Shown one piece after another: positions 8,421 to 16,756 of a DNA stretch of 64,000 nucleotides (positions are counted from its first letter, which is position 1; each line of letters opens with the position of its first letter). The notes under the pieces were generated by a model. It ran no database searches. It was not told the origin of the DNA and saw only the letters and a list, made by a program, of their open reading frames with translations. The stretch is from Poseidonocella sp. HB161398 (GTDB taxonomy: Bacteria > Pseudomonadota > Alphaproteobacteria > Rhodobacterales > Rhodobacteraceae): contig NZ_VATA01000003.1 of NCBI RefSeq assembly GCF_005870025.1, positions 186,001 through 250,000 on the forward strand, in the 5' to 3' direction. A program made the position numbers and the translations under genes.

Positions 8421-9956
8421 ATGATCGGAACGGCAATCGTGGGCGGCGGGCTGGCCGGGCTCGCCCTGGCGGCGGAACTGGCGGGCGAGGGACAGGACGT
8501 GGTCCTCTTCGAGGCGCGGGAGCGGCTCGGCGGGCGGATCCGGACGGAGACGGATGCGCAGACCGGGCTGGCGCTCGATCTCGGCGCGGCCTGGCACTGG
8601 CCGGACCAGCCGCTCCTGCGGGCGCTGGCGGCGCGGCTGGGGCTCGAGACGGTGGCGCAGCATGACGAGGGCGGGGCGCTCCTGCTCAATGATGCGGAGG
8701 CGGGGCCGGAGCCGGCCGGAACGGCGCCGGTCCATGGCGGCGCGCTGCGGCTGCGCGACGGGATGGGGGCGATGATCGCCGCGCTGGCAGGCAGGCTCGG
8801 GGCGGAGCGGCTGCGCCTGGGCCATGTGCTGGTCTCGGTCTCCGACACGGGCGATCATGTGCGCCTGCATTTCGCCGACGGGACCGAGGCGCAGGCGCGC
8901 CGGGCCGTGCTGGCCCTGCCGCCGCGGCTGGCGGCCCAGACGGTGGCCTTCGCGCCGCAGATCGACCTGGCGCCCTTCGCGGCGATGCAGACCTGGATGG
9001 CCTCGACTGCCAAGACGGCGATGGCGGTGCCGCGGGCGCCCTGGCGCGAGGCGGGCCTCTCGGGCAATTCCCAGGCCGGGCACGAGCGCGCCGTGCTGGG
9101 CGAGACCTTCGACCTGGGCCTGCCCGGCGGCACCGCGCCGGGCGCGATCGGCGGCTTCTTCGCGCTTGATGCCGGGACGCGGGCCGCCTTCTCCGCCGGG
9201 CTGCCGATGCTGGTCGCCAGCCAGATGGCGCAGCTCTTCGGCGCCGAGCTGGCCGCGGCGGAGCCGCTGATCGCCGACTGGGCGGCGGAGCCCTTCACCT
9301 GCGCGGCCGCCGATCTGTCCGACCCGGCGCTGCGGCGCAGCGCGCCGCCCGCGGCGCTGCGCCGGGCGCTGTGGCAGGGGCGGCTCTATTTCGCCGGCAG
9401 CGAGACCGCGCAGCGCGATCCGGGCCATATGGAGGGCGCGCTCGAATCCGCCGAGCGGGTGCTGCGCCAGCTCGGCCGTCCGCCCGGCGCGCTGAGCCTG
9501 GGGGCAGAGCCGGGGCTGGCGGGCTTCGCCGGCTGGCTCGAGGCGCGCGAGGAGGGCGCCTTCGGCAGCTACCGCCACCACCTGAACCAGCGCCTCGCCC
9601 GCCAGCAGCCGGCCATGGCCACCCGCTATGCCGCGCTCGACAGCGTCGAGGAGGTGCTGGGCGAGGCGCTCTCGGTCTTCGCCGCGCTCCGCTTCGCCCC
9701 GGGCGAGCTCGGCGCTGATGGCGGCCGCGCCGAGACTGTCCGCCGCGCGGGCGGCATGGCCAAGAGCTTCCTGTCGCGCCACATGGGCGGCATCCTCGCC
9801 TTCAACCGCAGCTCCTGCGCGCTGAGGAACTTCCCCGAGGAGCACGAGCTGCCGGCCGACTACGTCCAGGCGATCCTGGCCGATGTGTCGCGCGCGGGCG
9901 GCGGCTTCCTCGCCGAGCTCGACGGGCTCTTGGCGGCGCGCGCGGCCGCGCACTGA
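8421..9956 (+). CDS. FAD-dependent amine-oxidase-like oxidoreductase
   Basis: A 511-residue flavoprotein. The N-terminal VGGGLAGLALAAEL is the dinucleotide-binding motif, followed by the ERLGGRIRT signature of the monoamine oxidase/desaturase superfamily and a C-terminal FAD site around YFAGSETAQRDPGHMEGALESAE (near residues 325-345). About 150 further residues form an alpha-helical extension not typical of simple amine oxidases. AGGAG precedes the ATG. There is no signal peptide, so it is cytoplasmic. The substrate is unknown. It is divergent from the diheme cytochrome gene and upstream of fabF. Confidence 0.75.
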   Translation: MIGTAIVGGGLAGLALAAELAGEGQDVVLFEARERLGGRIRTETDAQTGLALDLGAAWHWPDQPLLRALAARLGLETVAQHDEGGALLLNDAEAGPEPAGTAPVHGGALRLRDGMGAMIAALAGRLGAERLRLGHVLVSVSDTGDHVRLHFADGTEAQARRAVLALPPRLAAQTVAFAPQIDLAPFAAMQTWMASTAKTAMAVPRAPWREAGLSGNSQAGHERAVLGETFDLGLPGGTAPGAIGGFFALDAGTRAAFSAGLPMLVASQMAQLFGAELAAAEPLIADWAAEPFTCAAADLSDPALRRSAPPAALRRALWQGRLYFAGSETAQRDPGHMEGALESAERVLRQLGRPPGALSLGAEPGLAGFAGWLEAREEGAFGSYRHHLNQRLARQQPAMATRYAALDSVEEVLGEALSVFAALRFAPGELGADGGRAETVRRAGGMAKSFLSRHMGGILAFNRSSCALRNFPEEHELPADYVQAILADVSRAGGGFLAELDGLLAARAAAH

Positions 9957-10096
9957 TCCCCGGGCGCCGCGGTTTCCCGCCGGGCGGGCAGGCGGGAAGG
10001 CGCGATCGCCGCCATTGCCGGGGGTCTTGCGCTTGCCGCACGGCGCGGCACAGGGTATCAGGCGCCGGAGCGATAACGATATAACGGGAGCAGACC

Positions 10097-11359
10097 ATGC
10101 GTCGGGTAGTCGTGACAGGGTTGGGAATGGTGTCTCCGCTGGCCTGCGGCGTGGAGGAAACCTGGTCCCGCCTGCTGGCAGGAAAGTCCGGAGCGGGCAC
10201 GATCAGCAAGTTTGATGCAGGCCATCTGGCGACGACCTATGCCTGCGAAGTGCCCTATGGGGACGGCACGGATGCCAGCTTCAATCCGGATGACTGGATG
10301 GAGAAGAAAGAGGCCCGCAAGGTCGACGAGTTCATCCTCTTCGGCGTGGCCGCGGCCGAGCAGGCCGTGCGGGACTCCGGCTGGATGCCCGAGGATGACG
10401 AGGGCAAGGAGCGCACCGGCGTCATGATCGGCTCCGGCATCGGCGGGCTGTCGACCATTGCCGATACCGCGATCCTGCTGAAGGAGCGCGGGCCGCGGCG
10501 GGTGTCGCCCTTCTTCATTCCGGGCTCGCTGATCAACCTGATCTCGGGCCAGGTCTCGATCCGCTACGGCTTCCGCGGGCCGAACCACGCCGTGGTGACC
10601 GCCTGCTCGACCGGCGCGCATGCGATCGGCGACGCCTCGCGGCTGATCCAGCTCGGCGATGCCGACGTGATGATCGCCGGCGGCGCCGAAGCGGCGATCT
10701 GCGAGCTGGGCATCGCGGGCTTCAACGCCTGCAAGGCGCTTTCCACCAAGCGCGGCAACGAGCCGGAGCGCGCCTCGCGCCCCTATGACAACGACCGCGA
10801 CGGCTTCGTGATGGGCGAGGGCGCGGGCGTCGTCGTGCTCGAGGAATACGAGCACGCGGTCGCGCGCGGCGCCAAGATCTATGCCGAGGTGCTGGGCTAC
10901 GGCCTGTCGGGCGATGCCTACCACATCACCGCCCCCTCCGAGGACGGCGACGGCGCCAAGCGCGCGATGAGCGCGGCGATCAAGCGCGCGGGCATCCTGC
11001 CGGCGCAGATCGACTACATCAACGCGCATGGCACCTCGACCATGGCCGACACGATCGAGCTGGGCGCGGTGGAGGCGATCCTGGGCGATGCGGCCTCGAA
11101 GGCGACCATGTCCTCGACCAAGTCCTCGATCGGCCACCTGCTGGGGGCCGCGGGCGCGGTAGAGGCGATCTTCTCGATCCTGGCGATCCGCGACCAGGTG
11201 GCGCCGCCGACGATCAATCTCGACAATCCGGCGGTGACGCCGAAGCTCAGCCTGGCCGCCAATGCCAAGGAAGAGCGCGAGATCCGGATCGCGCTGTCGA
11301 ACAGCTTCGGCTTCGGCGGCACCAACGCGTCCCTCGTCATCGGCCAGGTTGCCGCCTGA
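10097..11359 (+). CDS. fabF: 3-oxoacyl-[ACP] synthase II
   Basis: A 420-residue condensing enzyme that elongates acyl-ACP with malonyl-ACP. The triad is visible: Cys170 in VTACSTGAHAIG, His311 in INAHGTSTM and His347 in SSIGHLLGAAG, with Lys342 in STKSSIGH. The C-terminal NSFGFGGTNASLV is typical. The stop codon overlaps the mltG start by one base, giving translational coupling. Confidence 0.98.
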   Translation: MRRVVVTGLGMVSPLACGVEETWSRLLAGKSGAGTISKFDAGHLATTYACEVPYGDGTDASFNPDDWMEKKEARKVDEFILFGVAAAEQAVRDSGWMPEDDEGKERTGVMIGSGIGGLSTIADTAILLKERGPRRVSPFFIPGSLINLISGQVSIRYGFRGPNHAVVTACSTGAHAIGDASRLIQLGDADVMIAGGAEAAICELGIAGFNACKALSTKRGNEPERASRPYDNDRDGFVMGEGAGVVVLEEYEHAVARGAKIYAEVLGYGLSGDAYHITAPSEDGDGAKRAMSAAIKRAGILPAQIDYINAHGTSTMADTIELGAVEAILGDAASKATMSSTKSSIGHLLGAAGAVEAIFSILAIRDQVAPPTINLDNPAVTPKLSLAANAKEEREIRIALSNSFGFGGTNASLVIGQVAA

Positions 11360-12519
11360 TGTGGAAATCCGTCGCGTCGAATTTCCTGACGCTGCTCATC
11401 ATCGCCCTGATGGCGCTTTCGGGCGCCATCTACTGGGCGCAGCGCAGCTGGGTCACGCCGGGTCCCCTGGCCGAGGCCGTCTGCGTCAGCGTTCCGCGCG
11501 GCGGCACGATGACCGGCGTTTCGCAGCAGCTCGCCGATATGGGCGCGGTCGGCAATGCCCGCATCTTCCGGCTGGGCTCTGACTATACCGAGCGCAGCGC
11601 CAAGCTGAAGGCGGGGAACTTCCTGATCCCGGCCAATGCCTCGATGGAGCAGATCTCCGACCTGCTGACCGCCACCGGGCAGAGCACCTGCGGCGCCGAG
11701 GTGAACTACCGCATCGGCGTCACGCTGACCGAACTGCAGCTGCGCGAGATCGCGCCGGAAACCGGCCGCTACGAGGTCGTGGCCGAATTCCAGCCCGACG
11801 CCCAGCGTCCCGAGGCCTACCAGCGCTTCCTCGACCAGGGCTTCGGCGCCTACCGGGTGACCGTGGCCGAGGGGGTGACCTCCTGGCAGGTCTGGAACGC
11901 GCTCGACAAGCTCGACATTCTCGAGGGCACCGTCGACCAGGTTCCCGCCGAGGGCACGCTGTCCCCGGGCAGCTACGACATCGCGCCGGGCGATCTGCGC
12001 GGCGACATCCTGACCGAGATGGAATCCCGCCAGTCGGAATTCCTCTCCGCCGCCTGGGAGAGCCGGGCCGAGGGCCTGCCCTACGCCTCGGTGGAAGAGG
12101 CGCTGACCATGGCCTCCATCGTCGAGAAGGAGACCGGCGTCGACGGCGAGCGTCCGACCGTCGCCTCGGTCTTCGTCAACCGGCTGGAGCAGGGGATGCG
12201 GCTGCAGACCGACCCGACGGTGATCTACGGCATCACCGAGGGCAAGGGCGTGCTGGGCCGCGGGCTGCGCGCCAGCGAGCTGCGCCGCTACACCCCCTAC
12301 AACACCTATGCCATCGACGGGCTGCCGCCGGGGCCGATCGCCAATCCGGGCCGCCTGGCCATCGAGGCGGCGCTGCACCCGGCAGAGACCGACTATCTCT
12401 ATTTCGTCGCCGACGGCACGGGCGGGCATGTCTTCTCGCATACGCTGGAAGAGCATAACGCCAATGTCCGCAAGTGGCGCGAGATCGAGCGGGAGAGGCT
12501 TCAGCAGACCGGGCAGTGA
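11359..12519 (+). CDS. mltG: Endolytic murein transglycosylase
   Basis: A 386-residue inner-membrane protein with one N-terminal membrane helix (residues 9-27) and a YceG/MltG domain in the periplasm. It cleaves nascent peptidoglycan strands and so limits glycan length. Signature segments include EGTLSPGSYDI, the catalytic-Glu segment ASIVEKETG, SVFVNRLEQGMRLQTDPTVIYG and DGLPPGPIANPG. It is coupled to fabF through a one-base stop/start overlap; fabF-mltG adjacency is common in proteobacteria. Confidence 0.96.
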   Translation: MWKSVASNFLTLLIIALMALSGAIYWAQRSWVTPGPLAEAVCVSVPRGGTMTGVSQQLADMGAVGNARIFRLGSDYTERSAKLKAGNFLIPANASMEQISDLLTATGQSTCGAEVNYRIGVTLTELQLREIAPETGRYEVVAEFQPDAQRPEAYQRFLDQGFGAYRVTVAEGVTSWQVWNALDKLDILEGTVDQVPAEGTLSPGSYDIAPGDLRGDILTEMESRQSEFLSAAWESRAEGLPYASVEEALTMASIVEKETGVDGERPTVASVFVNRLEQGMRLQTDPTVIYGITEGKGVLGRGLRASELRRYTPYNTYAIDGLPPGPIANPGRLAIEAALHPAETDYLYFVADGTGGHVFSHTLEEHNANVRKWREIERERLQQTGQ

Positions 12520-12804
12520 TGCCCGGCCTGCCTTTTATGCAGCTTTTGGGAAGGGCTGCTCGTGGAGCGCGACGCCAGGCGCCGTGCAATTTCGATCCGT
12601 CCCGGAGCGGTTCTCCGGGGACCGGCGCAATGCACCGGGATTTGTAAAATAAATGTAATTATTTCAATCTGCTGCAACTCAGCGTGGCAGCTCTTGCCGT
12701 CAATGATTCAATCTTAACCCTAGGGTGGGACGCTGATAAGCTATCGTTAGCGATAGGTACTGGATTTTATTTTGCCAAGCACGACAACTTTGTCAAACGC
12801 GAAT
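12520..12804. other. Intergenic region before the LuxR gene
   Basis: About 285 bases. The first 120 bases are GC-rich with no clear gene. From about 12640 it becomes AT-rich (runs such as AAATAAATGTAATTATTT), consistent with a promoter region for the LuxR-type gene. It contains the dyad described at 12741. Confidence 0.4.
12741..12756. promoter_or_regulatory. 16-bp inverted repeat, possible lux-box-like operator
   Basis: CTATCG-TTAG-CGATAG, a perfect six-base dyad with a four-base centre, sits 48 bases upstream of the ATG chosen for the LuxR regulator. LuxR-type proteins often bind dyads of about 16-20 bp near their own promoters, so autoregulation is plausible. No direct evidence links the two. 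Confidence 0.4.
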
Positions 12805-13533
12805 ATGTTTATAGATATTGCCGACATGATCGGCGCCGGAACCGAAACCGGACCCCGCGCAGGCGAGGCGGGCTGGGAGCTCGCGCAGCGCATGGCGCAG
12901 CGTCTGGGGATCGATGCCCTCAATGCCGTCGGCAGCTTCACGGCATCGGGCGCGCCGATCTGGCTTCGCTACGGCATGAAGCCGGTCTGGGTCGACGCCT
13001 ATCTCCGCCAGCGCATGTTCGAGGTCGATCCGGTGATCTCCTGGCTCGGCACGCGCAGCCAGTCGGCCGAGTTCTCGGGTGCCGAGCTGGCCCTGTCGGA
13101 AAATCCGCGGGCCCGCGACATGGCGGCACTGCTGCGGGAGCACGGCTACGGCCACCTGGTCGCCCATAAATGGTCGGACGGGTCGGTGACGAAATCCGTG
13201 CTGCTGTGCACCCGCGCGCGTGCGCAGGAGGTGCTGCCGCCCGAGACGCTGGCGATCCTGCCGGCGGTCTCGGCGATGATGGCGGCGCAGCTCAGCGCGC
13301 CGGAGAGCGGGCAGGGGTTCCAGGGGGTGGCTTACCGGCCGCTGAGCGGGCGCGAGCGCGACGTGCTCTGCCTGCTGGCCGCGGGGCTCGACAACCGCCG
13401 GATCGCCGAGAAGCTGGGCCTCGCCGAGGTCACGGTGCGGATGCATCTGGCGAAGGCGCGCGAGAAGATGGGGGCGGCGACCCGCGAGCAGGCGCTGGTC
13501 CTGGCCATGGCCCGCGGGCTGCTGGGCCTCTAG
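12805..13533 (+). CDS. Orphan LuxR-type regulator (autoinducer-binding domain plus HTH)
   Basis: A 242-residue protein. The N-terminal half has the autoinducer-binding fold pattern (PIWLRYGMKPVWVDAYLRQRMF, then EVDPVISWL). The C-terminal 65 residues are a LuxR helix-turn-helix: LSGRERDVLCLLAAGLDNRRIA, then EVTVRMHLAKAREKMGA. No luxI-type synthase is in the window, so it is an orphan that may sense a foreign or distant signal. The start is uncertain: ATG 12805 lacks a clear Shine-Dalgarno, and TTG 12772 would add 11 residues. Confidence 0.8.
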   Translation: MFIDIADMIGAGTETGPRAGEAGWELAQRMAQRLGIDALNAVGSFTASGAPIWLRYGMKPVWVDAYLRQRMFEVDPVISWLGTRSQSAEFSGAELALSENPRARDMAALLREHGYGHLVAHKWSDGSVTKSVLLCTRARAQEVLPPETLAILPAVSAMMAAQLSAPESGQGFQGVAYRPLSGRERDVLCLLAAGLDNRRIAEKLGLAEVTVRMHLAKAREKMGAATREQALVLAMARGLLGL

Positions 13534-13572
13534 CGGCGGCAGGGGCCGCGCGGTGCGCGGCCCCGTCCGGGG

Positions 13573-15642
13573 TCAGAACGTGGCGGTCAGCCCCAGCCAG
13601 AGGCTGCGGCCCTCGGCGACGGTGTTGTTGTCGGCCGAGGCGATCTCCTTGTCGGTGAGGTTGTAGATCGCCGCATTCAGCGTGAGCGTCTCGTTCACCG
13701 CGTAGGAGGCGCCGATATCCACTGTGGTATAGGCGTCGTACTTGTAGGCGATCACGTCGCCGTCGGCATTGCGCTTGTAGGGCGTGCCGTTGCTGCCGAT
13801 CCGCGCCCCGGCATTGATCTCCTCGCCGTGATAGGTGACGCGGCCCCAGGCATCCAGCCCGCTGACCGGGGTCTTCCAGTCGCCGCGCAGCGAGGCCTGG
13901 TGCTCGGGCGTGCGCGCCAGCGGCAGGCCCTTGTAGTCGCCGCTTTCCTGCTCGCTATCGGTGTAGGTGTAGGTCGCGCGCCAGGAGAGATAGGGGTTGG
14001 TTTCCCAGGTGGCGGCCAGCTCGACCCCCTGCACGGTGGCGTCCTGGACGTTGACGTATTCCCAGCGGTTGCGGGTCACGCCGTCCACCTCGATCGTCTC
14101 GCCGGTATTGTAGCTCTCGATCTTGTCGGTGAAGTCGGTGTGGTAGGCGGTGGCGCTGAGCTGCCAGGCCTGCTCGGTCCAGATCGCGCCCAGCTCGTAG
14201 CTGGTGGAGGTCTCCGGTTCCAGATCGGGATCGCCGACGATCACGCCCTGGCCGCGCTGCGTGGCGTAGTAGTAGCCCTCGGTGGTCTGGCGGATGCCGG
14301 GCGCCTTGTAGCCGGTGGAGACGCCGCCCTTGACCGTCAGCTTGCCGGTGGCGTTCCAGACGCCGTAGAGCCGCGGGGTCCAGTAGCCGCCGAAATTCTC
14401 GTGCTCGGTATAGCGCGCGCCGAGGGTCAGCGCGAAATCGGGCAGGAGCCGCCATTCATCCTCGGCGAAGAGCGCCCATTGATAGGCCGAGAAGGTCTGG
14501 TGCGAGCTGTCCTGGGTGCCGGAATTCTGGTCGGTCAGCTCGGCGTCGAAATACTGCCCGCCGAAGACCAGCGTATGCTCGCCCGCGCCGCTGAAGGGGG
14601 CGGTGAACTTGGCGTCGAGGACCGAGTTCTTGATCTCCGGCTCGCGGTCGGATTTCTCCAGGCTCTCGTCCGCGTCGCCCGACCAGGTAGTGCGCTTGCC
14701 GGTCTCCTGCTGGAAGGACAGGTCGGCATCGACCGCGCCCCATTCGCCGCGGTAGCCGACCATCCAGTGCTCGCGCGTGTGGCGGTTCTTGGCGTCGCCG
14801 TCGCCCTCCTCGACGGACTCGCCGTCGGAGGTGGTGTTCTGCACCCGGGTGCGCCCGACCTCGGCCTGGAATTCGTGGCCGTCGACGGGGGCGAAGACCA
14901 GCCGCGCGGTCAGGTCCTCGTCATCCGAGCCGGCCGCGCCGTCGACGACCCCGCTCTCGTCCTGCCAGTAGCGGCGGCCCCAGAGCTGGACGCCCAGCTT
15001 GTCGTCGATCACCGGTCCGGCGAGATAGAAGGACTGCTGCGCCGAGACGCCGTCGCGGCTGTGCTCGGGCAGGGTGCCCTCGAGCGTCAGCGAGCCGGTC
15101 CAGACCGGGCTGATCTTCTTGGTGATGATGTTGATCACGCCGCCCATCGCGTCCGAGCCGTAGAGCGAGGACATCGGGCCGCGCACGACCTCGACCCGCT
15201 CGATCGCCGCGACCGGCGGGATCCAGCTCTGCTCGAAGCCCGAGGAGCCGTTGGGACGGCTCTCGCGCGTGCCCTGGCGGCGGCCGTCGACCAGGATCAG
15301 CGTGTAGTCGCCCGGCAGGCCGCGGATGAAGATGTCGGACTCGTCCGCCGTGCCGGTCGTCGCGACGCCCTGCACGCCGGTGAGGATGTCGGTCAGGTCG
15401 GTGACGTTCTGGCGCTGCAGCTCCTCGCCCGGGATCACCGTCACCGAGGCCGGGGCGTTCTCCACGCTCTGCTCGAACCCGCCGGCGGTGACGGTGATGG
15501 TGTCGAGCACCAGCACGCTCTCCCCGTCCGTCTCCTGCGCCAGGGCCGGAAGGGCGGCGAAGATCAGGCCGAGGGCGGTGGTGGAAAGGGCAATCGGCCG
15601 GGCCGGCGTTCGGCCGGCCGCGGCGGGGCGGATCGGGGTCAT
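13573..15642 (-). CDS. TonB-dependent outer-membrane receptor (ferric siderophore/catechol type)
   Basis: A 689-residue receptor. A signal peptide ends near ALPALAQ; a TonB-box-like stretch (DTITVTAGG) is followed by a plug domain with VEVVRGPMSSLYGSDAMGGV. A 22-strand barrel ends in the terminal aromatic motif SLWLGLTATF. The plug motif GVATTGTADESDIFIRGLPG and overall pattern resemble FepA/IrgA-like siderophore receptors, though the ligand is not proven. The start at 15642 is preferred over 15657 because GGAG lies nine bases upstream of it. No ExbBD or ABC transporter genes are adjacent. Confidence 0.88.
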   Translation of the reverse strand: MTPIRPAAAGRTPARPIALSTTALGLIFAALPALAQETDGESVLVLDTITVTAGGFEQSVENAPASVTVIPGEELQRQNVTDLTDILTGVQGVATTGTADESDIFIRGLPGDYTLILVDGRRQGTRESRPNGSSGFEQSWIPPVAAIERVEVVRGPMSSLYGSDAMGGVINIITKKISPVWTGSLTLEGTLPEHSRDGVSAQQSFYLAGPVIDDKLGVQLWGRRYWQDESGVVDGAAGSDDEDLTARLVFAPVDGHEFQAEVGRTRVQNTTSDGESVEEGDGDAKNRHTREHWMVGYRGEWGAVDADLSFQQETGKRTTWSGDADESLEKSDREPEIKNSVLDAKFTAPFSGAGEHTLVFGGQYFDAELTDQNSGTQDSSHQTFSAYQWALFAEDEWRLLPDFALTLGARYTEHENFGGYWTPRLYGVWNATGKLTVKGGVSTGYKAPGIRQTTEGYYYATQRGQGVIVGDPDLEPETSTSYELGAIWTEQAWQLSATAYHTDFTDKIESYNTGETIEVDGVTRNRWEYVNVQDATVQGVELAATWETNPYLSWRATYTYTDSEQESGDYKGLPLARTPEHQASLRGDWKTPVSGLDAWGRVTYHGEEINAGARIGSNGTPYKRNADGDVIAYKYDAYTTVDIGASYAVNETLTLNAAIYNLTDKEIASADNNTVAEGRSLWLGLTATF

Positions 15643-15829
15643 GTCCAGGGTCTCCATGGGAGCTTGGGGGGAGGGGAACTGCCTGGGCCTGCCGCGTCCG
15701 GCGCCTTGGTTGGTGGCTAAAGACGACCAAAACTCTCGGAAATGTCAACGCGAAGTGAATGTGCGTTTTTGCAGTGGCGTTGTGCGGGCAACTCGGCTAA
15801 CGGAGGGCGCCTTTCAACGGAGGGAGCCC

Positions 15830-16525
15830 ATGGCCTATTCGGACTTCTCGCGCAGCATCAAGATCGCGCCGTCGATCCTCTCGGCGGATTTCGCCAATTT
15901 CGGTGCGGAGATCCGCGCCATCGAGTCCCAGGGCGCCGACTGGGTCCATGTCGACGTGATGGACGGGCATTTCGTGCCGAACCTCACCTTCGGCCCGCCC
16001 GCGGTCAAGGCGTTCCGCCCGCATGTCGGCACGGTGATGGACGTGCATCTGATGATCGCGCCGGTCGATCCCTATATCGACGCCTTCGCCGAGGCGGGCG
16101 CCGACATCCTGACCGCCCATGTCGAGGCGGGCGCACATATCCACCGCACGCTGCAGGCGATCCGCGGCGCGGGGATGAAGGCGGGCGTCGCGCTGAACCC
16201 GGGCACCCCGGCCGCAGCGGTGGAGCATCTGCTCGATCTCTGCGACCTGGTCTGCGTGATGACGGTGAACCCGGGCTTCGGCGGGCAGAAGTTCATCGAC
16301 ATGACCGCCAAGATCCGCGCGCTGCGCGCGATGATCGGCGACCGCCCCGTGCATATCGAGATCGACGGCGGCGTGACGCCCGAGACCGCGCCCCTGGTCG
16401 CCGCGGCCGGAGCCGATGTGCTGGTCGCGGGCTCGGCCGTCTTCAAGGGCGGCTCGGTCGCCGATCCGGCCCCCTACGGCGCCAATATCGCGGCGATCCG
16501 CGCGGCGGCGGCTGCCGCGCTCTGA
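15830..16525 (+). CDS. rpe: Ribulose-phosphate 3-epimerase
   Basis: A 231-residue TIM-barrel enzyme interconverting ribulose-5-phosphate and xylulose-5-phosphate. Family motifs are present in order: IAPSILSADFANFG, VHVDVMDGHFVPNLTFGP, LMIAPVDPYIDAF, VMTVNPGFGGQKF and IEIDGGVTPETAP. GGAGGGAGCCC precedes the ATG. It stands alone between the TonB receptor and the transglutaminase cluster; it may serve pentose-phosphate or Calvin cycle flux. Confidence 0.97.
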   Translation: MAYSDFSRSIKIAPSILSADFANFGAEIRAIESQGADWVHVDVMDGHFVPNLTFGPPAVKAFRPHVGTVMDVHLMIAPVDPYIDAFAEAGADILTAHVEAGAHIHRTLQAIRGAGMKAGVALNPGTPAAAVEHLLDLCDLVCVMTVNPGFGGQKFIDMTAKIRALRAMIGDRPVHIEIDGGVTPETAPLVAAAGADVLVAGSAVFKGGSVADPAPYGANIAAIRAAAAAAL

Positions 16526-16756
16526 GCGCGGAAACGGCGGGCAGCAGGTGGTTTCCTACCGCCTGTTGCCGCCCCGCCACGCCGCGGGCAGGGCCCGGGC
16601 GGGCACGCCGAAAGAAGCGGCGGTCTCCCCAGGTAAACCAGTCTAAAATTTAGGCACCCCCTCCGGCGGCCCCCGGGCGCGGCGGCGGCGACACTGGCGT
16701 CATCTTACATTCTGTGAAAGCGTGCCCTCAAAGAAGGGTACGAGGGGCGCAGTTTC
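16526..16756. other. Intergenic region upstream of the transglutaminase cluster, with hairpin
   Basis: About 231 bases. An imperfect long hairpin covers 16536-16573 (GGCGGGCAGCAGGTGG against CCGCCTGTTGCCGCC, loop TTTCCT); it lacks a T-run and could be a processed or attenuating element for rpe. An 11-bp palindrome CTAAAATTTAG lies at 16643-16653. The sequence near 16700-16755 probably contains the promoter of the cluster. Confidence 0.4.

Noticed and set aside
15643-15829. A Fur or RirA-type iron box upstream of the TonB receptor
   Set aside because: I could not find a dyad close to any known iron-regulator consensus; only a generic AT-rich stretch is present.
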